IMG/VR virus record: IMGVR_UViG_3300030117_005195 | Coordinates: 1-21,797 of that record | Origin: a virus | DNA length: 21,797 nt | Reading direction: 5' to 3' (one strand) | Shown: one piece after another, positions 13,035-20,237 of the stretch | How positions within the stretch are numbered: position 1 is the first letter of the stretch | How the letters are laid out: each line of letters begins with the position of its first letter | Position numbers and translations under genes: made by a program | Notes under the pieces: model-generated | The model's database searches: none | Told to the model about the DNA's origin: nothing | Seen by the model: the letters and a program-made list of their open reading frames with translations, nothing else

Positions 13035-13565
13035 ATGAAAGATAAAAATAAAATAGAACTTTTAAATGCCCTTCTGAAAGCAGGAGGGCATGACAGATCG
13101 ATTACGATCAAGAACCAAGACCCACACGTTGGTATAGGGTCTGTTACAGTACAAGTTGACCTAAGTTTTTCTCAAGGAATAGAGATAGATTTAGGAGATG
13201 TTTTTACTGACGGAATGTTTGCAGATTTTTTTGATAATGAAACTATGTATGAATTGTCAGGCAAAATTGCAAAGATTTTAGACAATGGAATTACAAACCC
13301 ACACCCAAAGTGGAAAGAACAAAAAATCAATGAAGAAATAAATGAAATGTATAAGAAAGTAGTTGATAATAATTCAGGTCAGATTTATGACATGGCATGG
13401 GAAGAGTTTTGGAATGATTATGTAGAAGGACACTCTACAAACGTAAGAGAGGAAGCTTCTATGGATTTCTATGACGAAAATTATGAACATGGTTTTCATA
13501 TAGAAGTTAATCCTGTAGCTAAAGCTCAATCAAAGATGGACGAAATAAAAGAGAGGAATAAATGA
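13035..13565 (+). CDS. Hypothetical protein (176 aa)
   Basis: This 176-residue acidic protein starts two bases after the DUF932 stop, probably by translational coupling since no clear SD precedes it. It shows a beta-rich N-terminal third (HVGIGSVTVQVDLSFSQGIEIDLG), an acidic middle (VFTDGMFADFFDNETMYEL) and a long helical C-terminus (EEINEMYKKVVDNN, then YDMAWEEFWNDYVEGH). No catalytic or metal motif is identifiable. Its TGA overlaps the next ATG (ATGA), linking it to the 195-residue protein. Confidence 0.68.
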   Translation: MKDKNKIELLNALLKAGGHDRSITIKNQDPHVGIGSVTVQVDLSFSQGIEIDLGDVFTDGMFADFFDNETMYELSGKIAKILDNGITNPHPKWKEQKINEEINEMYKKVVDNNSGQIYDMAWEEFWNDYVEGHSTNVREEASMDFYDENYEHGFHIEVNPVAKAQSKMDEIKERNK

Positions 13566-14149
13566 GTGAAGTCTTCTTACCTCACACAATTTTCTACTCT
13601 AACGTAGAGCATAAAGAAAGTAATCCTCAATGGAAGGAGACTACTTATCCATTGAGTGCCTTCATTAGCAAGGGATTGCTGAAGGGTACAGATACAATAC
13701 AAAGAAAAGACTTAAGACAGCCTAGTGAAATGTTAGAAAAGCTACCTGTTAACTCTATGGAAATTACTTGTCAAGATGCTTTTATGTATGCCCTTAAAAA
13801 CAGAATGTTTTCTATGGGGCAATTGACAAGAGTTAACTATGAAGTTAATTCAAAAGGTTTGCCTAGTCGCTTTAATGTAGAATATCCTAAAGGATCTTGT
13901 CCGGAGTTTATTCACTTGATAGGGAAACGAGACACTGTATTGTCAGGAGAAACTTGGTTGACCTTGCTTTCTACTTTCAATGACGACATGAGTTATGGAG
14001 ACCTTGCTTACATACCACATTATGTATTAACTTTTGCATTAAAGTATGGTCATTACACTCTAAGCCCTAATTCTCCTGTGATAGCTCCTTTACTAGAAGA
14101 TAAGACTGAAAGGAAAGGAACAGATTGGGATCAGTTACTAAATAACTAG
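13562..14149 (+). CDS. Hypothetical protein (195 aa)
   Basis: The start overlaps the previous stop by four bases and has GAGAGGA upstream, in the AGGAATAAATGAGTGAAG context seen at other gene starts here. The product has a helix-rich middle (CQDAFMYALKNRMFSMGQL) and an aromatic C-terminal region (YGDLAYIPHYVLTFALKYGHYTL). There are no conserved enzyme motifs I recognise, and no membrane segment beyond a mildly hydrophobic VLTFALKYG stretch. It is the last gene before a 40-base gap, so it probably ends the DUF932 cluster. Function unknown. Confidence 0.68.
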   Translation: MSEVFLPHTIFYSNVEHKESNPQWKETTYPLSAFISKGLLKGTDTIQRKDLRQPSEMLEKLPVNSMEITCQDAFMYALKNRMFSMGQLTRVNYEVNSKGLPSRFNVEYPKGSCPEFIHLIGKRDTVLSGETWLTLLSTFNDDMSYGDLAYIPHYVLTFALKYGHYTLSPNSPVIAPLLEDKTERKGTDWDQLLNN

Positions 14150-14189
14150 GGCTTGACAGCCATAGTACAATAGTAATAGGAGGAAATTT

Positions 14190-14627
14190 ATGCCTACAAA
14201 TGCAAAGAAAAAAACTAAGGGTGTTGGTAAAAAGCCAACACCTAAAGTTACTAAGAAGAAGCAAGTAGCTACTGTTAAAGAGGAGAGTCCTCCTTATATA
14301 ACAGGACAAGACTTGCCTAACACTAAGCTTAAGACCAAGCTATTAGTTGCTTCAGTTCTTACATTTATTAGTAATGTAGAAATAACTGATATGAAAATGC
14401 TAACTAAAATGCTTGTTGATAATGAGCTTTATGGAGACTTTGTTAAAGAAGTTAAAGAAGCTAAGACTGAATTAGGATTCACTTCTAAAGTAAAAAAATA
14501 CTTAAAGAAAATTCCTGTTGAATATCTTAGAAAAAACAAATTAACAAAGTTTAAAAGAGTAGATAAAGATTACATTCACGGACACTCGGAAGTGTACTTA
14601 GATGGCAATAGGTCTACTAACAATTAA
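14190..14627 (+). CDS. Lys-rich hypothetical protein (145 aa)
   Basis: This 145-residue protein is preceded by AGGAGG six bases before the ATG. Its first 35 residues are a Lys/Pro/Thr low-complexity tail (AKKKTKGVGKKPTPKVTKKK), like the charged tails of histone-like and nucleic-acid-binding proteins. The remaining part is helical (KLLVASVLTFISNVEITDMK, then LGFTSKVKKYLKKIPVEYLRK). It sits at the head of the replication/recombination block, so an accessory DNA-binding role is reasonable but unproven. Its last 26 bases overlap the next gene in another frame. Confidence 0.68.
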   Translation: MPTNAKKKTKGVGKKPTPKVTKKKQVATVKEESPPYITGQDLPNTKLKTKLLVASVLTFISNVEITDMKMLTKMLVDNELYGDFVKEVKEAKTELGFTSKVKKYLKKIPVEYLRKNKLTKFKRVDKDYIHGHSEVYLDGNRSTNN

Positions 14628-14880
14628 AGAACCTATTTGGAATGGTGTGAATAGCAACGAAAAGATCGGTGTAAGTACCCACCATTTCGATACGTTTGAC
14701 ACATTATGGATACAGATAGGGTATGAGAATCTACAGTTAGATCAACCATACCCTAGCACATACATAATGACTAAAGATTTCTTTAATAATTATTCTAAAC
14801 GTGATTGTATAACACATCATATAAAAGGAAGAGTTATTAAAGAGTTTAAAATAAAACATTTAAAATTAAAAGAGGTGTAA
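14602..14880 (+). CDS. Small hypothetical protein (92 aa)
   Basis: The gene starts inside the end of the preceding one, with GGAAGTG seven bases before the ATG. The 92-residue product is mostly beta-like and aromatic (FDTFDTLWIQIGYENLQLDQ), ending in a basic stretch (GRVIKEFKIKHLKLKEV). GAGG of the next gene's ribosome-binding site is in its last codons. There is no family call. The overlaps at both ends tie it to the putative ssDNA-binding gene and the nuclease as one translational unit. Confidence 0.65.
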   Translation: MAIGLLTIKEPIWNGVNSNEKIGVSTHHFDTFDTLWIQIGYENLQLDQPYPSTYIMTKDFFNNYSKRDCITHHIKGRVIKEFKIKHLKLKEV

Positions 14881-14884
14881 ACTG

Positions 14885-15511
14885 ATGAATAAGAAACCTT
14901 CATTCATTGCAAACACTCAAGAAGTTAAATCTTCAGTACCCGAATTGACGGGGACTCTAACTATCAAGTCTGTTGAACCGGTAGTTTCTTCTTGGGGAGC
15001 TGAACAAAATAAAATTATAGGAGATTGTTCTGAAATTGGACAATACCCTGTAACATTTTGGGTAGCTAGAGATAAACAAGCTAATCAAGGAGACGCAATT
15101 CCTTGTACGTTTAGAAGAAGAAGATTACAACAAGACCAAAGTGGAAATCTTAAAGCAGGATATTATCCTGACGGCAAGATGATTAATTGGGCATGGGATT
15201 GGGAGATAATAGATTGGAATGTTTCTAATGAAACACCTGTCCAACCTGTCCAACCTCAACCTCAACCTCAAGTAACGCCACCTGTTCAGCCTCAACCTCA
15301 GCCTGTTGTACAGCCTCAGCCACAACCTGTCGTACAACAAGAGGTGTCTCAAGAAATGTCAAGAGACATGGTAATTTCTAGAACAGCTATGTTAAAAAGC
15401 TTAATGGAAAACCATAGTAAACCTGTTGATACATGGGACAGAGATGACCTTGGTCAAGCCTTGGTAATGGTAGCCGAATTAGTAAATGTAATTTATGATG
15501 AGTGGAATTAA
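14885..15511 (+). CDS. Putative single-strand DNA-binding-like protein with a Pro/Gln linker (208 aa, tentative)
   Basis: Three parts are visible. Residues 1-115 are beta-rich with many aromatics (LTIKSVEPVVSSWGAEQNK, then QYPVTFWVARDK and MINWAWDWEIIDWN), compatible with an OB-type fold. About 118-155 is a Pro/Gln/Val low-complexity linker encoded by tandem CAACCT/CAGCCT units. About 160-208 is a helical tail (MVISRTAMLKSLMENHS, then LGQALVMVAELVNVIYDEWN). OB fold, flexible linker, then short tail is SSB architecture, but the classic acidic DDDIPF tip is absent. Position directly before a recombination nuclease and RepA-like ATPase supports DNA binding. The call is inference; a structural protein with a proline linker is the alternative. 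Confidence 0.5.
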   Translation: MNKKPSFIANTQEVKSSVPELTGTLTIKSVEPVVSSWGAEQNKIIGDCSEIGQYPVTFWVARDKQANQGDAIPCTFRRRRLQQDQSGNLKAGYYPDGKMINWAWDWEIIDWNVSNETPVQPVQPQPQPQVTPPVQPQPQPVVQPQPQPVVQQEVSQEMSRDMVISRTAMLKSLMENHSKPVDTWDRDDLGQALVMVAELVNVIYDEWN

Positions 15512-16344
15512 TGAAGACACTTATAAATAATACTCGTAAATTATTAGAACTTGCTCCTCCTTTAGAAGTTAAAGCTAAAGGAAGAGGGAGGGTTTATGTT
15601 GATGAACTTGGGAAACAGTACACTTCAGTAACTACAATCCTTAACGTCATTAACAAACCTGCCTTGATTCCATGGGCTAAGAAACAATCTCTAGAAAAAG
15701 TGAAGTATGTATTACAGAATCATGTAATGAACGGCACTTTACGTGAGATTAAAAACTCTGATGACATAGATGCAATCATAGATGAAGCTAGTAAAACTCC
15801 CGATCAAGTCTTGCAAACAGCAGGAGATTTCGGGAGTCATGCTCATGCACTAATTGAAAAGGTTATCAATGCTAGAATAAACAATGAAAAAGATCCTGTA
15901 ATTCCTATTGATTTCAAATTTGTTATGGAATCTTTTGAAATGTTTTGTGAACAATACAACCCTGTGTTTATAGGGAGTGAAGTACAAGTATGTTCTGATA
16001 GTATGTATTATGCATACGCAGGTACTGTAGATGCAGTTATTGTTCATGAAAACAATACTGTTGTTGTAGATTTTAAAACAAGTAAAGGAATTTATGACGA
16101 ACACAGGTTACAAGTAGGGGCATACAGCCATGCCTTACAAAGACTTAACAGAAAACATCTTAACTTAATAGGAGAACGAAGTCCTTTTGATATGGCATGG
16201 GTAGTTAAGTTAGGAAAAGAAAAGGCTGACGTAGAAATAGATAAAGTTATAACTCTTCCAAGTTATAGGGCTTTTGAAAATGCTACAAAACTTTATTACA
16301 AGTTAAAGGAGAAGATGTGGTTAGAGAAGAACCTTTATCTTTAG
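15511..16344 (+). CDS. PD-(D/E)XK nuclease of the RecB/Cas4-like phage exonuclease type (277 aa)
   Basis: The protein carries the family motifs in order (numbering from ATG 15511). These are YTSVTTIL (37-44), WAKKQ (55-59), GDFGSHAHALIEK (105-117; the usual G-x-x-x-H signature), E157, GTVDAV (171-176; D174), DFKTSK (187-192; D187, K189) and LQVGAYSHAL (200-209; Q201). That is a complete active site, so it should be a metal-dependent DNA nuclease acting in phage recombination or genome processing. The start at 15511 (TAATG overlap) is preferred; GTG 15502 gives three extra residues. The end overlaps the next gene by 28 bases. Length is normal. Confidence 0.85.
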   Translation: MKTLINNTRKLLELAPPLEVKAKGRGRVYVDELGKQYTSVTTILNVINKPALIPWAKKQSLEKVKYVLQNHVMNGTLREIKNSDDIDAIIDEASKTPDQVLQTAGDFGSHAHALIEKVINARINNEKDPVIPIDFKFVMESFEMFCEQYNPVFIGSEVQVCSDSMYYAYAGTVDAVIVHENNTVVVDFKTSKGIYDEHRLQVGAYSHALQRLNRKHLNLIGERSPFDMAWVVKLGKEKADVEIDKVITLPSYRAFENATKLYYKLKEKMWLEKNLYL

Positions 16345-16652
16345 ACACTTTAACATACGAACAAATAGCTCAGATAGAAAAGAATCTATCTGAGCCATGG
16401 GTACAAAAAACTTATACATTTAATGAGATGATAGTAAGATTGTTGTGCCAATCGTTAAGACAGAATCGTTACTTAGCTGACATGATAGGTAGTGCTGACA
16501 TGAGATCACGTTTAGCTTTTGGTAATGCATTAGAGTCTAAAGAAAAAATGGAAAAGTTAGTAGAGAGAAACAAAAAGAACTTTGAATTTCTCATTAACAA
16601 ACCTAAGAAAAAAGAAAATGGAAATGGAAAACAAAAAGGAATTTCTGTATGA
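16317..16652 (+). CDS. Hypothetical helical protein with GTG start (111 aa)
   Basis: Translation starts at GTG 16317, with AAGGAG five bases upstream; this is a better context than any internal ATG. The 111-residue product is helical and charged (YEQIAQIEKNLSEPWVQK, then MIVRLLCQSLRQNRYLADM) and ends in a Lys-rich, probably disordered tail (NKPKKKENGNGKQKG). It is nested between the nuclease, which it overlaps by 28 bases, and the RepA-like ATPase, which it overlaps by ATGA. An adaptor for one of those two is plausible. No family is recognised. Confidence 0.68.
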   Translation: MVREEPLSLDTLTYEQIAQIEKNLSEPWVQKTYTFNEMIVRLLCQSLRQNRYLADMIGSADMRSRLAFGNALESKEKMEKLVERNKKNFEFLINKPKKKENGNGKQKGISV

Positions 16653-17971
16653 GTGATTACACTTTTGAAGAAATAGGGGGGAGTTATACTCTCAATTGGC
16701 AGAAGGATAGTATCAAAGCTATTGTTGATAGGATATCAAATAAAAATGATAGCACTACAGCTATAGTTAGATGGTTTCGTACTGATGAAGGAGAGTTGTT
16801 ATTACATTCCTCAAGATTAAACTTTCATAGTGCCTCCGGTAAGAAAGGATTGTCTAGTATTCTAGATAAAACGGCTGAGATGTATGACGCACAGCCTATT
16901 CATTCTCATTGGTCCACTATGATTGAACAGCTCACGTATAAAGTAGATGAGCATATGATGAGAGGAGAACCCTCTGTCATAGTAGGGAACCTTGATGTAC
17001 AAGAAGTTTACCCTTACACTTTTTATCCTTTCATAAGAAAAGGAAGACCGAACATATTGTTTGGTCAAGGAGGGTCAAGCAAGTCATACTTTGCTATCCT
17101 CATGGCACTTATGTTAAGTAACAGGGGGTACAACGAGGTAAGTCCTGTTAAACCTTTTGCCTCAGAGTATTTGTGTGGACACTGTCCTCCCGAGGTAACA
17201 GATTGCCAAGCTTTAGATCATGATTCAAGTGTGATATATCTTGATTGGGAAAGCAACAAGTATGACTTTGACAAAAGAGTTAAAGCTGTCGCTAAAGGAA
17301 TAGGATTACCTAACCCTAAGCTAAGATACAAATCACTATCAAAGACTTTTAAAAATTCTATACCCGAAATAATAGCTGAGATAAGTGAGCATAAAATTAA
17401 AACAATTATTGTTGACAGTGCAGCCAAGTCTGTAGGGGGAGCATTTAATGATGCTGAATCAGTACAGGTTTTGTTTGAAGAAATCAGAAAGTTGAAAGTC
17501 GAAAACTCTTTAATCATAGATCACATTGCTAAAGGAGGAGTCGATCCTATAGGGAGTGTTCTTAAAATAAATGATGCCGGAAATATATGGCAGATAAATA
17601 AGAGCCAAGAACAAGGGGCTAACAATATGACAGTTGCGTTTCATCATAGAAAAAACAACGAGGGTATGTTAGAGAATCCTATAGGTATGACACTTTCATT
17701 TGAGGTAAGTGATTTTAAAAATACAAACAGCGTTAGGTTCAAAGAGACATCTGTTGACGCAGACCCTTCGTTAGGTAAGGAGTTGTCTAATAAACAAAAG
17801 ATATTAAACTTGCTTAAAACTTACGAGCCTATGAGTGTAGAAGTTATCGTTAAAGAGTTGGGTGTTTCTAAAGAAATAATTGCTCCCGAATTATCTAGAC
17901 TTAAAGCACAAAATAAAATAGATAAGTTTGTTCAACAAGATGGAACAAGTAAGTATGGGGTTAAAGCTTGA
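16649..17971 (+). CDS. RepA/AAA_25-like ATPase (RecA-fold replication helicase family) with a C-terminal winged helix (440 aa)
   Basis: This is probably the phage replication ATPase. A RecA-type core is visible: Walker A GQGGSSKS at 139-146 after RPNILF, a VIYLDWE strand at 195-201, Walker B KTIIVDS at 251-257, then LIIDHIAKGG (288-297) and a basic HHRKNN segment (332-337). A C-rich insert (CGHCPPEVTDC, 176-186) interrupts the core. The last 65 residues look like a winged helix-turn-helix (KQKILNLLKTYEPMSVEVIVKE). The canonical Gly before the Walker Lys is Ser here. It overlaps the upstream gene by ATGA and ends the continuous block before an AT-rich gap. RepA-type helicases load at origins; a RecA-fold recombinase is the alternative. 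Confidence 0.82.
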   Translation: MSDYTFEEIGGSYTLNWQKDSIKAIVDRISNKNDSTTAIVRWFRTDEGELLLHSSRLNFHSASGKKGLSSILDKTAEMYDAQPIHSHWSTMIEQLTYKVDEHMMRGEPSVIVGNLDVQEVYPYTFYPFIRKGRPNILFGQGGSSKSYFAILMALMLSNRGYNEVSPVKPFASEYLCGHCPPEVTDCQALDHDSSVIYLDWESNKYDFDKRVKAVAKGIGLPNPKLRYKSLSKTFKNSIPEIIAEISEHKIKTIIVDSAAKSVGGAFNDAESVQVLFEEIRKLKVENSLIIDHIAKGGVDPIGSVLKINDAGNIWQINKSQEQGANNMTVAFHHRKNNEGMLENPIGMTLSFEVSDFKNTNSVRFKETSVDADPSLGKELSNKQKILNLLKTYEPMSVEVIVKELGVSKEIIAPELSRLKAQNKIDKFVQQDGTSKYGVKA

Positions 17972-17984
17972 AAGGTTATTTATA

Positions 17985-18067
17985 TTTAGCTATTACAATA
18001 GCTATTATAATAGCTATTAATAATATTAACAATTGCTATTAATTGCAAAGCTATAATAGCTTTGCAA
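17985..18067. repeat. AT-rich repeat and perfect palindrome after the replication ATPase
   Basis: The 124-base gap 17972-18095 holds several TAGCTAT/AATAGCTAT units and a perfect 25-base palindrome at 18043-18067 (arm TTGCAAAGCTAT, single central A). The TAGCTATAATAGC units also occur near 6397-6412, beside the TGCAATTGCA cluster. There is no T-run after it. It could be a protein-binding or origin-like site, or an mRNA hairpin in the leader of the next gene. Confidence 0.6.
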
Positions 18068-18095
18068 TAAAGTAGCTATAGTTTAAAGGACTAAT

Positions 18096-19154
18096 ATGAA
18101 AAAAGATTATTACGAAAGAGAAGATGGTAAGATTTTAGCTTACAAAAAAAACAGAAAGCCTTTATTAAATCTTCCCACTACTAAAGCATTACAAGAATTT
18201 ATAGGAACAGTAATTAGAAAATCTTTACAAGCTGAAGGACCAAGGTATGTAAAGACACAAGGGTATGCCATATGGGGAAGTCTTGCTACAAGAGATGCTC
18301 TTGCTACAGGAGAATACATAGCTAAAGAAATGAAAGAAAGAAAAAGTATAAGATCTTATGGAGATTCTATGTGGGCTGACATAAGAAGTATAAAGTTAGA
18401 AAAGGTATATAGTAGACCTAGTCATCAAAAAAAATTAAACAAGATTCCAAGTGGGCATCAACAAATAGTAACCGGTATTATTAAAAATATAGGGGACACT
18501 CCTATAAGAAATATATTGGTAAAGTTTGAATTGATTAGTAGAAAAACAGGAAGAAGATCTGCAGTTGCTGTAGGTATGGTTAAACAAAGATCTGATTTTC
18601 AAAACTTTTTAAGAGTAAGAACAAAAGGATCAAAACCTCCAAAGTTTTTGCCTGAAAGTGAAGAAGTTAAACCTTTAATGCCAAACGAAAGTGTTGAATT
18701 TGTTGCAAGAACGCACAATTATGTGGACTTTGTATGGAAAGATGATAAGTATATAGACATGGCTATTCCTATGCATGAATCTGTGTCATACGAGAAGCTT
18801 GTGCGTGGTGGGGTAGGAGAAAATGGTAGATGGGTAAAGGTTGGGGGCTACAAGTATAAAACAAATGGGTATTTCTTTAGCATGATGAGTAAAAAAATAA
18901 GAGAATATTATTCAAAGAAAAAACAAAAAGCCTTACAAGAAAGAAGAGAGTTCTCTGTTATAAGACCTTTGGTTAAAAAATTAATAACAAAAAAATTAAA
19001 TGAATTAGAATCTGAAAACAAATTTGGAAATAAAAAAGTAACTATTTTAAAAAAGAAAATTAAAGACATTGCAATGAACAATGTTAAAAATAGTGTGGTA
19101 AAATTAAAAGATGACGAGAGAATATACGTTTACTATACAAGAGGTTCCTCCTAA
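18096..19154 (+). CDS. Unrecognised basic protein with a possible FxLYD-like beta domain (352 aa)
   Basis: Three parts can be described. Residues 1-115 are charged and mixed helical (KDYYEREDGKILAYKKNRKP, then ATRDALATGEYIAKEMKERK). About 125-210 is a beta-rich region whose pattern IVTGIIKNIGDTPIRNILVKF and NESVEFVART resembles the FxLYD/DUF3426-type small beta sandwich, which is weak evidence. About 260-352 is a very Lys-rich helical tail (REYYSKKKQKALQERREF and onwards). ATG 18096 follows AAAGGACTAAT. The gene overlaps the resolvase by 44 bases. It is placed with DNA-processing genes; a nucleic-acid-binding role fits the charge. Function unknown. Confidence 0.68.
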   Translation: MKKDYYEREDGKILAYKKNRKPLLNLPTTKALQEFIGTVIRKSLQAEGPRYVKTQGYAIWGSLATRDALATGEYIAKEMKERKSIRSYGDSMWADIRSIKLEKVYSRPSHQKKLNKIPSGHQQIVTGIIKNIGDTPIRNILVKFELISRKTGRRSAVAVGMVKQRSDFQNFLRVRTKGSKPPKFLPESEEVKPLMPNESVEFVARTHNYVDFVWKDDKYIDMAIPMHESVSYEKLVRGGVGENGRWVKVGGYKYKTNGYFFSMMSKKIREYYSKKKQKALQERREFSVIRPLVKKLITKKLNELESENKFGNKKVTILKKKIKDIAMNNVKNSVVKLKDDERIYVYYTRGSS

Positions 19155-19509
19155 AGAAATAAGGGGTAACTCAAGGGCTCATTGGCGAACTGTTAGGAAG
19201 ATTAACAGGGAAAGAAGAGAGAGTGCTAGGTTATTGGCTATAGAAACTGCACAAAAGACAGATGAAAAACCATCTATTACTCCTATAGAATCAAGGGTAT
19301 TAATAAGCTATGAGTTTTATCATTGGAAACCTATTGACCTAGATAACCTTATCTTTGGTATGAAATCTACACTAGATGGAATAGTTGATAGTGGTATCGT
19401 GTTAGATGATGCTCCTCATTTAGCAAAGATAGAAGCTGAGTTTTTCAAGGAGCAAAAGAAAGATAATAATTCTAGAGTAATTATTTCTATAAAGGAAATG
19501 GTTGACTAA
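19111..19509 (+). CDS. rusA: RusA-type Holliday-junction resolvase (132 aa)
   Basis: RusA dimers resolve four-way DNA junctions in recombination and concatemer processing. The family motif is clear: PIDLDNLIFGMKSTLDG at 74-90, with D76, D78 and K85 in expected positions, followed by GIVLDDAPHLAKIEAEF at 95-111 with D99 and D100, which complete the acidic metal site. The N-terminal region has the usual NSRAHWRTVRKI basic segment. Length matches RusA. It is the last gene of the plus-strand unit; a large inverted repeat terminator follows. The start overlaps the preceding gene by 44 bases with a weak ribosome-binding site. Confidence 0.9.
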   Translation: MTREYTFTIQEVPPKEIRGNSRAHWRTVRKINRERRESARLLAIETAQKTDEKPSITPIESRVLISYEFYHWKPIDLDNLIFGMKSTLDGIVDSGIVLDDAPHLAKIEAEFFKEQKKDNNSRVIISIKEMVD

Positions 19510-19583
19510 AGTTTAATTTTAATGTAGAATTTTAATGTTCATTTTATAATTCATATCTTCTTAAGATATTGATTATACTTTGT

Positions 19584-19647
19584 AAATCAGTGCCATGATC
19601 CTGTAAAATTTACTTACCTAAAGAGAGTAGATAGGGGAGCCTGATTT
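19584..19647. other. Paired segment in the convergent gap; possible structured RNA
   Basis: AAATCAG (19584-19590) is complementary to CTGATTT (19641-19647), enclosing 50 bases in which GTAAA/TTTAC and CCTA/TAGG can also pair, as in a small multi-arm RNA. No known riboswitch or tRNA is recognised, and AT content makes chance pairing likely. It lies in the 211-base gap between convergent genes. Confidence 0.25.
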
Positions 19648-19653
19648 CTATCA

Positions 19654-19726
19654 AAATAAAAAAACTCTTAGCCCTCTGAAATTATATTCAAAATGTTCTT
19701 TTCACAAGCTAAGAGTTTTTTTATTT
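19654..19726. terminator. Bidirectional terminator between convergent operons (19-bp perfect arms)
   Basis: AAATAAAAAAACTCTTAGC (19654-19672) and its exact reverse complement (19708-19726) surround a 35-base loop. Each strand reads a stem followed by a T-run, so it can stop transcription from both sides. The stop codon of the minus-strand gene at 19721 is inside the right arm. The plus-strand unit ends at 19509, the minus-strand one at 19721, which is the expected position. The loop is longer than usual for an intrinsic terminator. Confidence 0.85.
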
Positions 19727-19906
19727 CATGTTTGATTTAACAGATGCAACTATTTCCCAAAACTTTTTCATGAGTATAGATCTTTCTTTAGGGGTTATTC
19801 TTTTGTCCCTACCGGTCTCTTCTATCATGACAAGTAATTCGTATGCTAATACGATAGTCGCACTGTAACTTCTTACAAGCTTTAATGCCATAGCAAAAGT
19901 TTTCAT
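19721..19906 (-). CDS. Small mixed hydrophobic/basic late protein (61 aa)
   Basis: Read from ATG 19906, with GGAGGG four bases upstream, it is the last gene of the minus-strand unit; its stop lies in the terminator arm. The N-terminal half is hydrophobic (MKTFAMALKLVRSYSATIVL, then AYELLVMIEE), the rest basic and helical (DKRITPKERSILMKKFWEIV). It looks like a small amphipathic or peripheral-membrane helical protein in the likely lysis/membrane cluster. No holin or spanin motif can be assigned with confidence. Confidence 0.68.
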   Translation of the reverse strand: MKTFAMALKLVRSYSATIVLAYELLVMIEETGRDKRITPKERSILMKKFWEIVASVKSNMK

Positions 19907-19922
19907 TGGTCCCTCCTTTAAT

Positions 19923-20081
19923 TTATTCAGCTTCCAAGATTTTCATTCCAAGAGCAATGATCCCTCCGATACAACCCGAAGCTATTTCGTTATATCCGTT
20001 TAGAATCCCTGCTACTGAGAGCACACCTAGAACCACAATAGATAAAAATATTTGTGGTCTAAATTTTCCTAGCCATTGCAT
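19923..20081 (-). CDS. Small two-helix membrane protein (52 aa), possible holin-like
   Basis: The ATG at 20081 shares its A with the TAA of the upstream gene (TAATG), with GGAG seven bases before it. The 52 residues begin MQWLGKFRPQIFLSIVVLGV. They contain two hydrophobic stretches: about 11-27 (IFLSIVVLGVLSVAGIL) and 33-48 (IASGCIGGIIALGMKI), separated by NGYNE, with a basic N-terminus. Two short helices in a 52-residue protein next to the end of a late operon is a classic small holin or holin-antiholin layout. This is architectural inference only. Confidence 0.68.
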   Translation of the reverse strand: MQWLGKFRPQIFLSIVVLGVLSVAGILNGYNEIASGCIGGIIALGMKILEAE

Positions 20082-20233
20082 TACTTGTCTCCTTTAAACA
20101 CATCTTTGATGTCGTCTATTTTATTAAGCATCTTATCTTCTAAGCCACTGTGCTTAAACCAATACTGTGTGAGGTAACTTACTGCAGTAGTAAGTATGAT
20201 TGTCCCTAGTCCTATTTTAATTTTCTTTTTCAT
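20081..20233 (-). CDS. Small single-pass membrane protein (50 aa)
   Basis: It starts at ATG 20233, four bases after the stop of the 427-residue gene, with no clear SD, and ends by overlapping the next ATG. The product MKKKIKIGLGTIILTTAVSY then continues LTQYWFKHSGLEDKMLNKID; it has a basic N-terminus, one membrane helix at about 7-22 and a charged tail. It belongs to the same small membrane-protein run; topology (N-in) fits a signal-anchor. Holin, spanin component or inhibitor cannot be told apart. Confidence 0.66.
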   Translation of the reverse strand: MKKKIKIGLGTIILTTAVSYLTQYWFKHSGLEDKMLNKIDDIKDVFKGDK

Positions 20234-20237
20234 ATTT

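Noticed and set aside
14154-14183. TTGACA and TACAAT before the 14190 gene as a promoter
   Set aside because: Only seven bases separate them. A later TAATAG would need a 15-base spacer and would place the start at the ATG. Kept as a gap with only a strong ribosome-binding site.
15758-15764. Second CTGATGA as a hammerhead core (also 16782-16788, and minus strand 3990-3996)
   Set aside because: No adjacent hairpin plus GAAA with a matching stem III was found; all three lie in well-supported coding regions.
19584-19647. tRNA or tmRNA in the convergent gap
   Set aside because: The outer seven-base pairing is tRNA-like, but there is no T-loop, anticodon arm or CCA-like context of the correct spacing.
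19906-20097. 63-codon plus-strand open frame opposite the small membrane genes
   Set aside because: It is the antisense of two minus-strand genes that have ribosome-binding sites and coupled starts.
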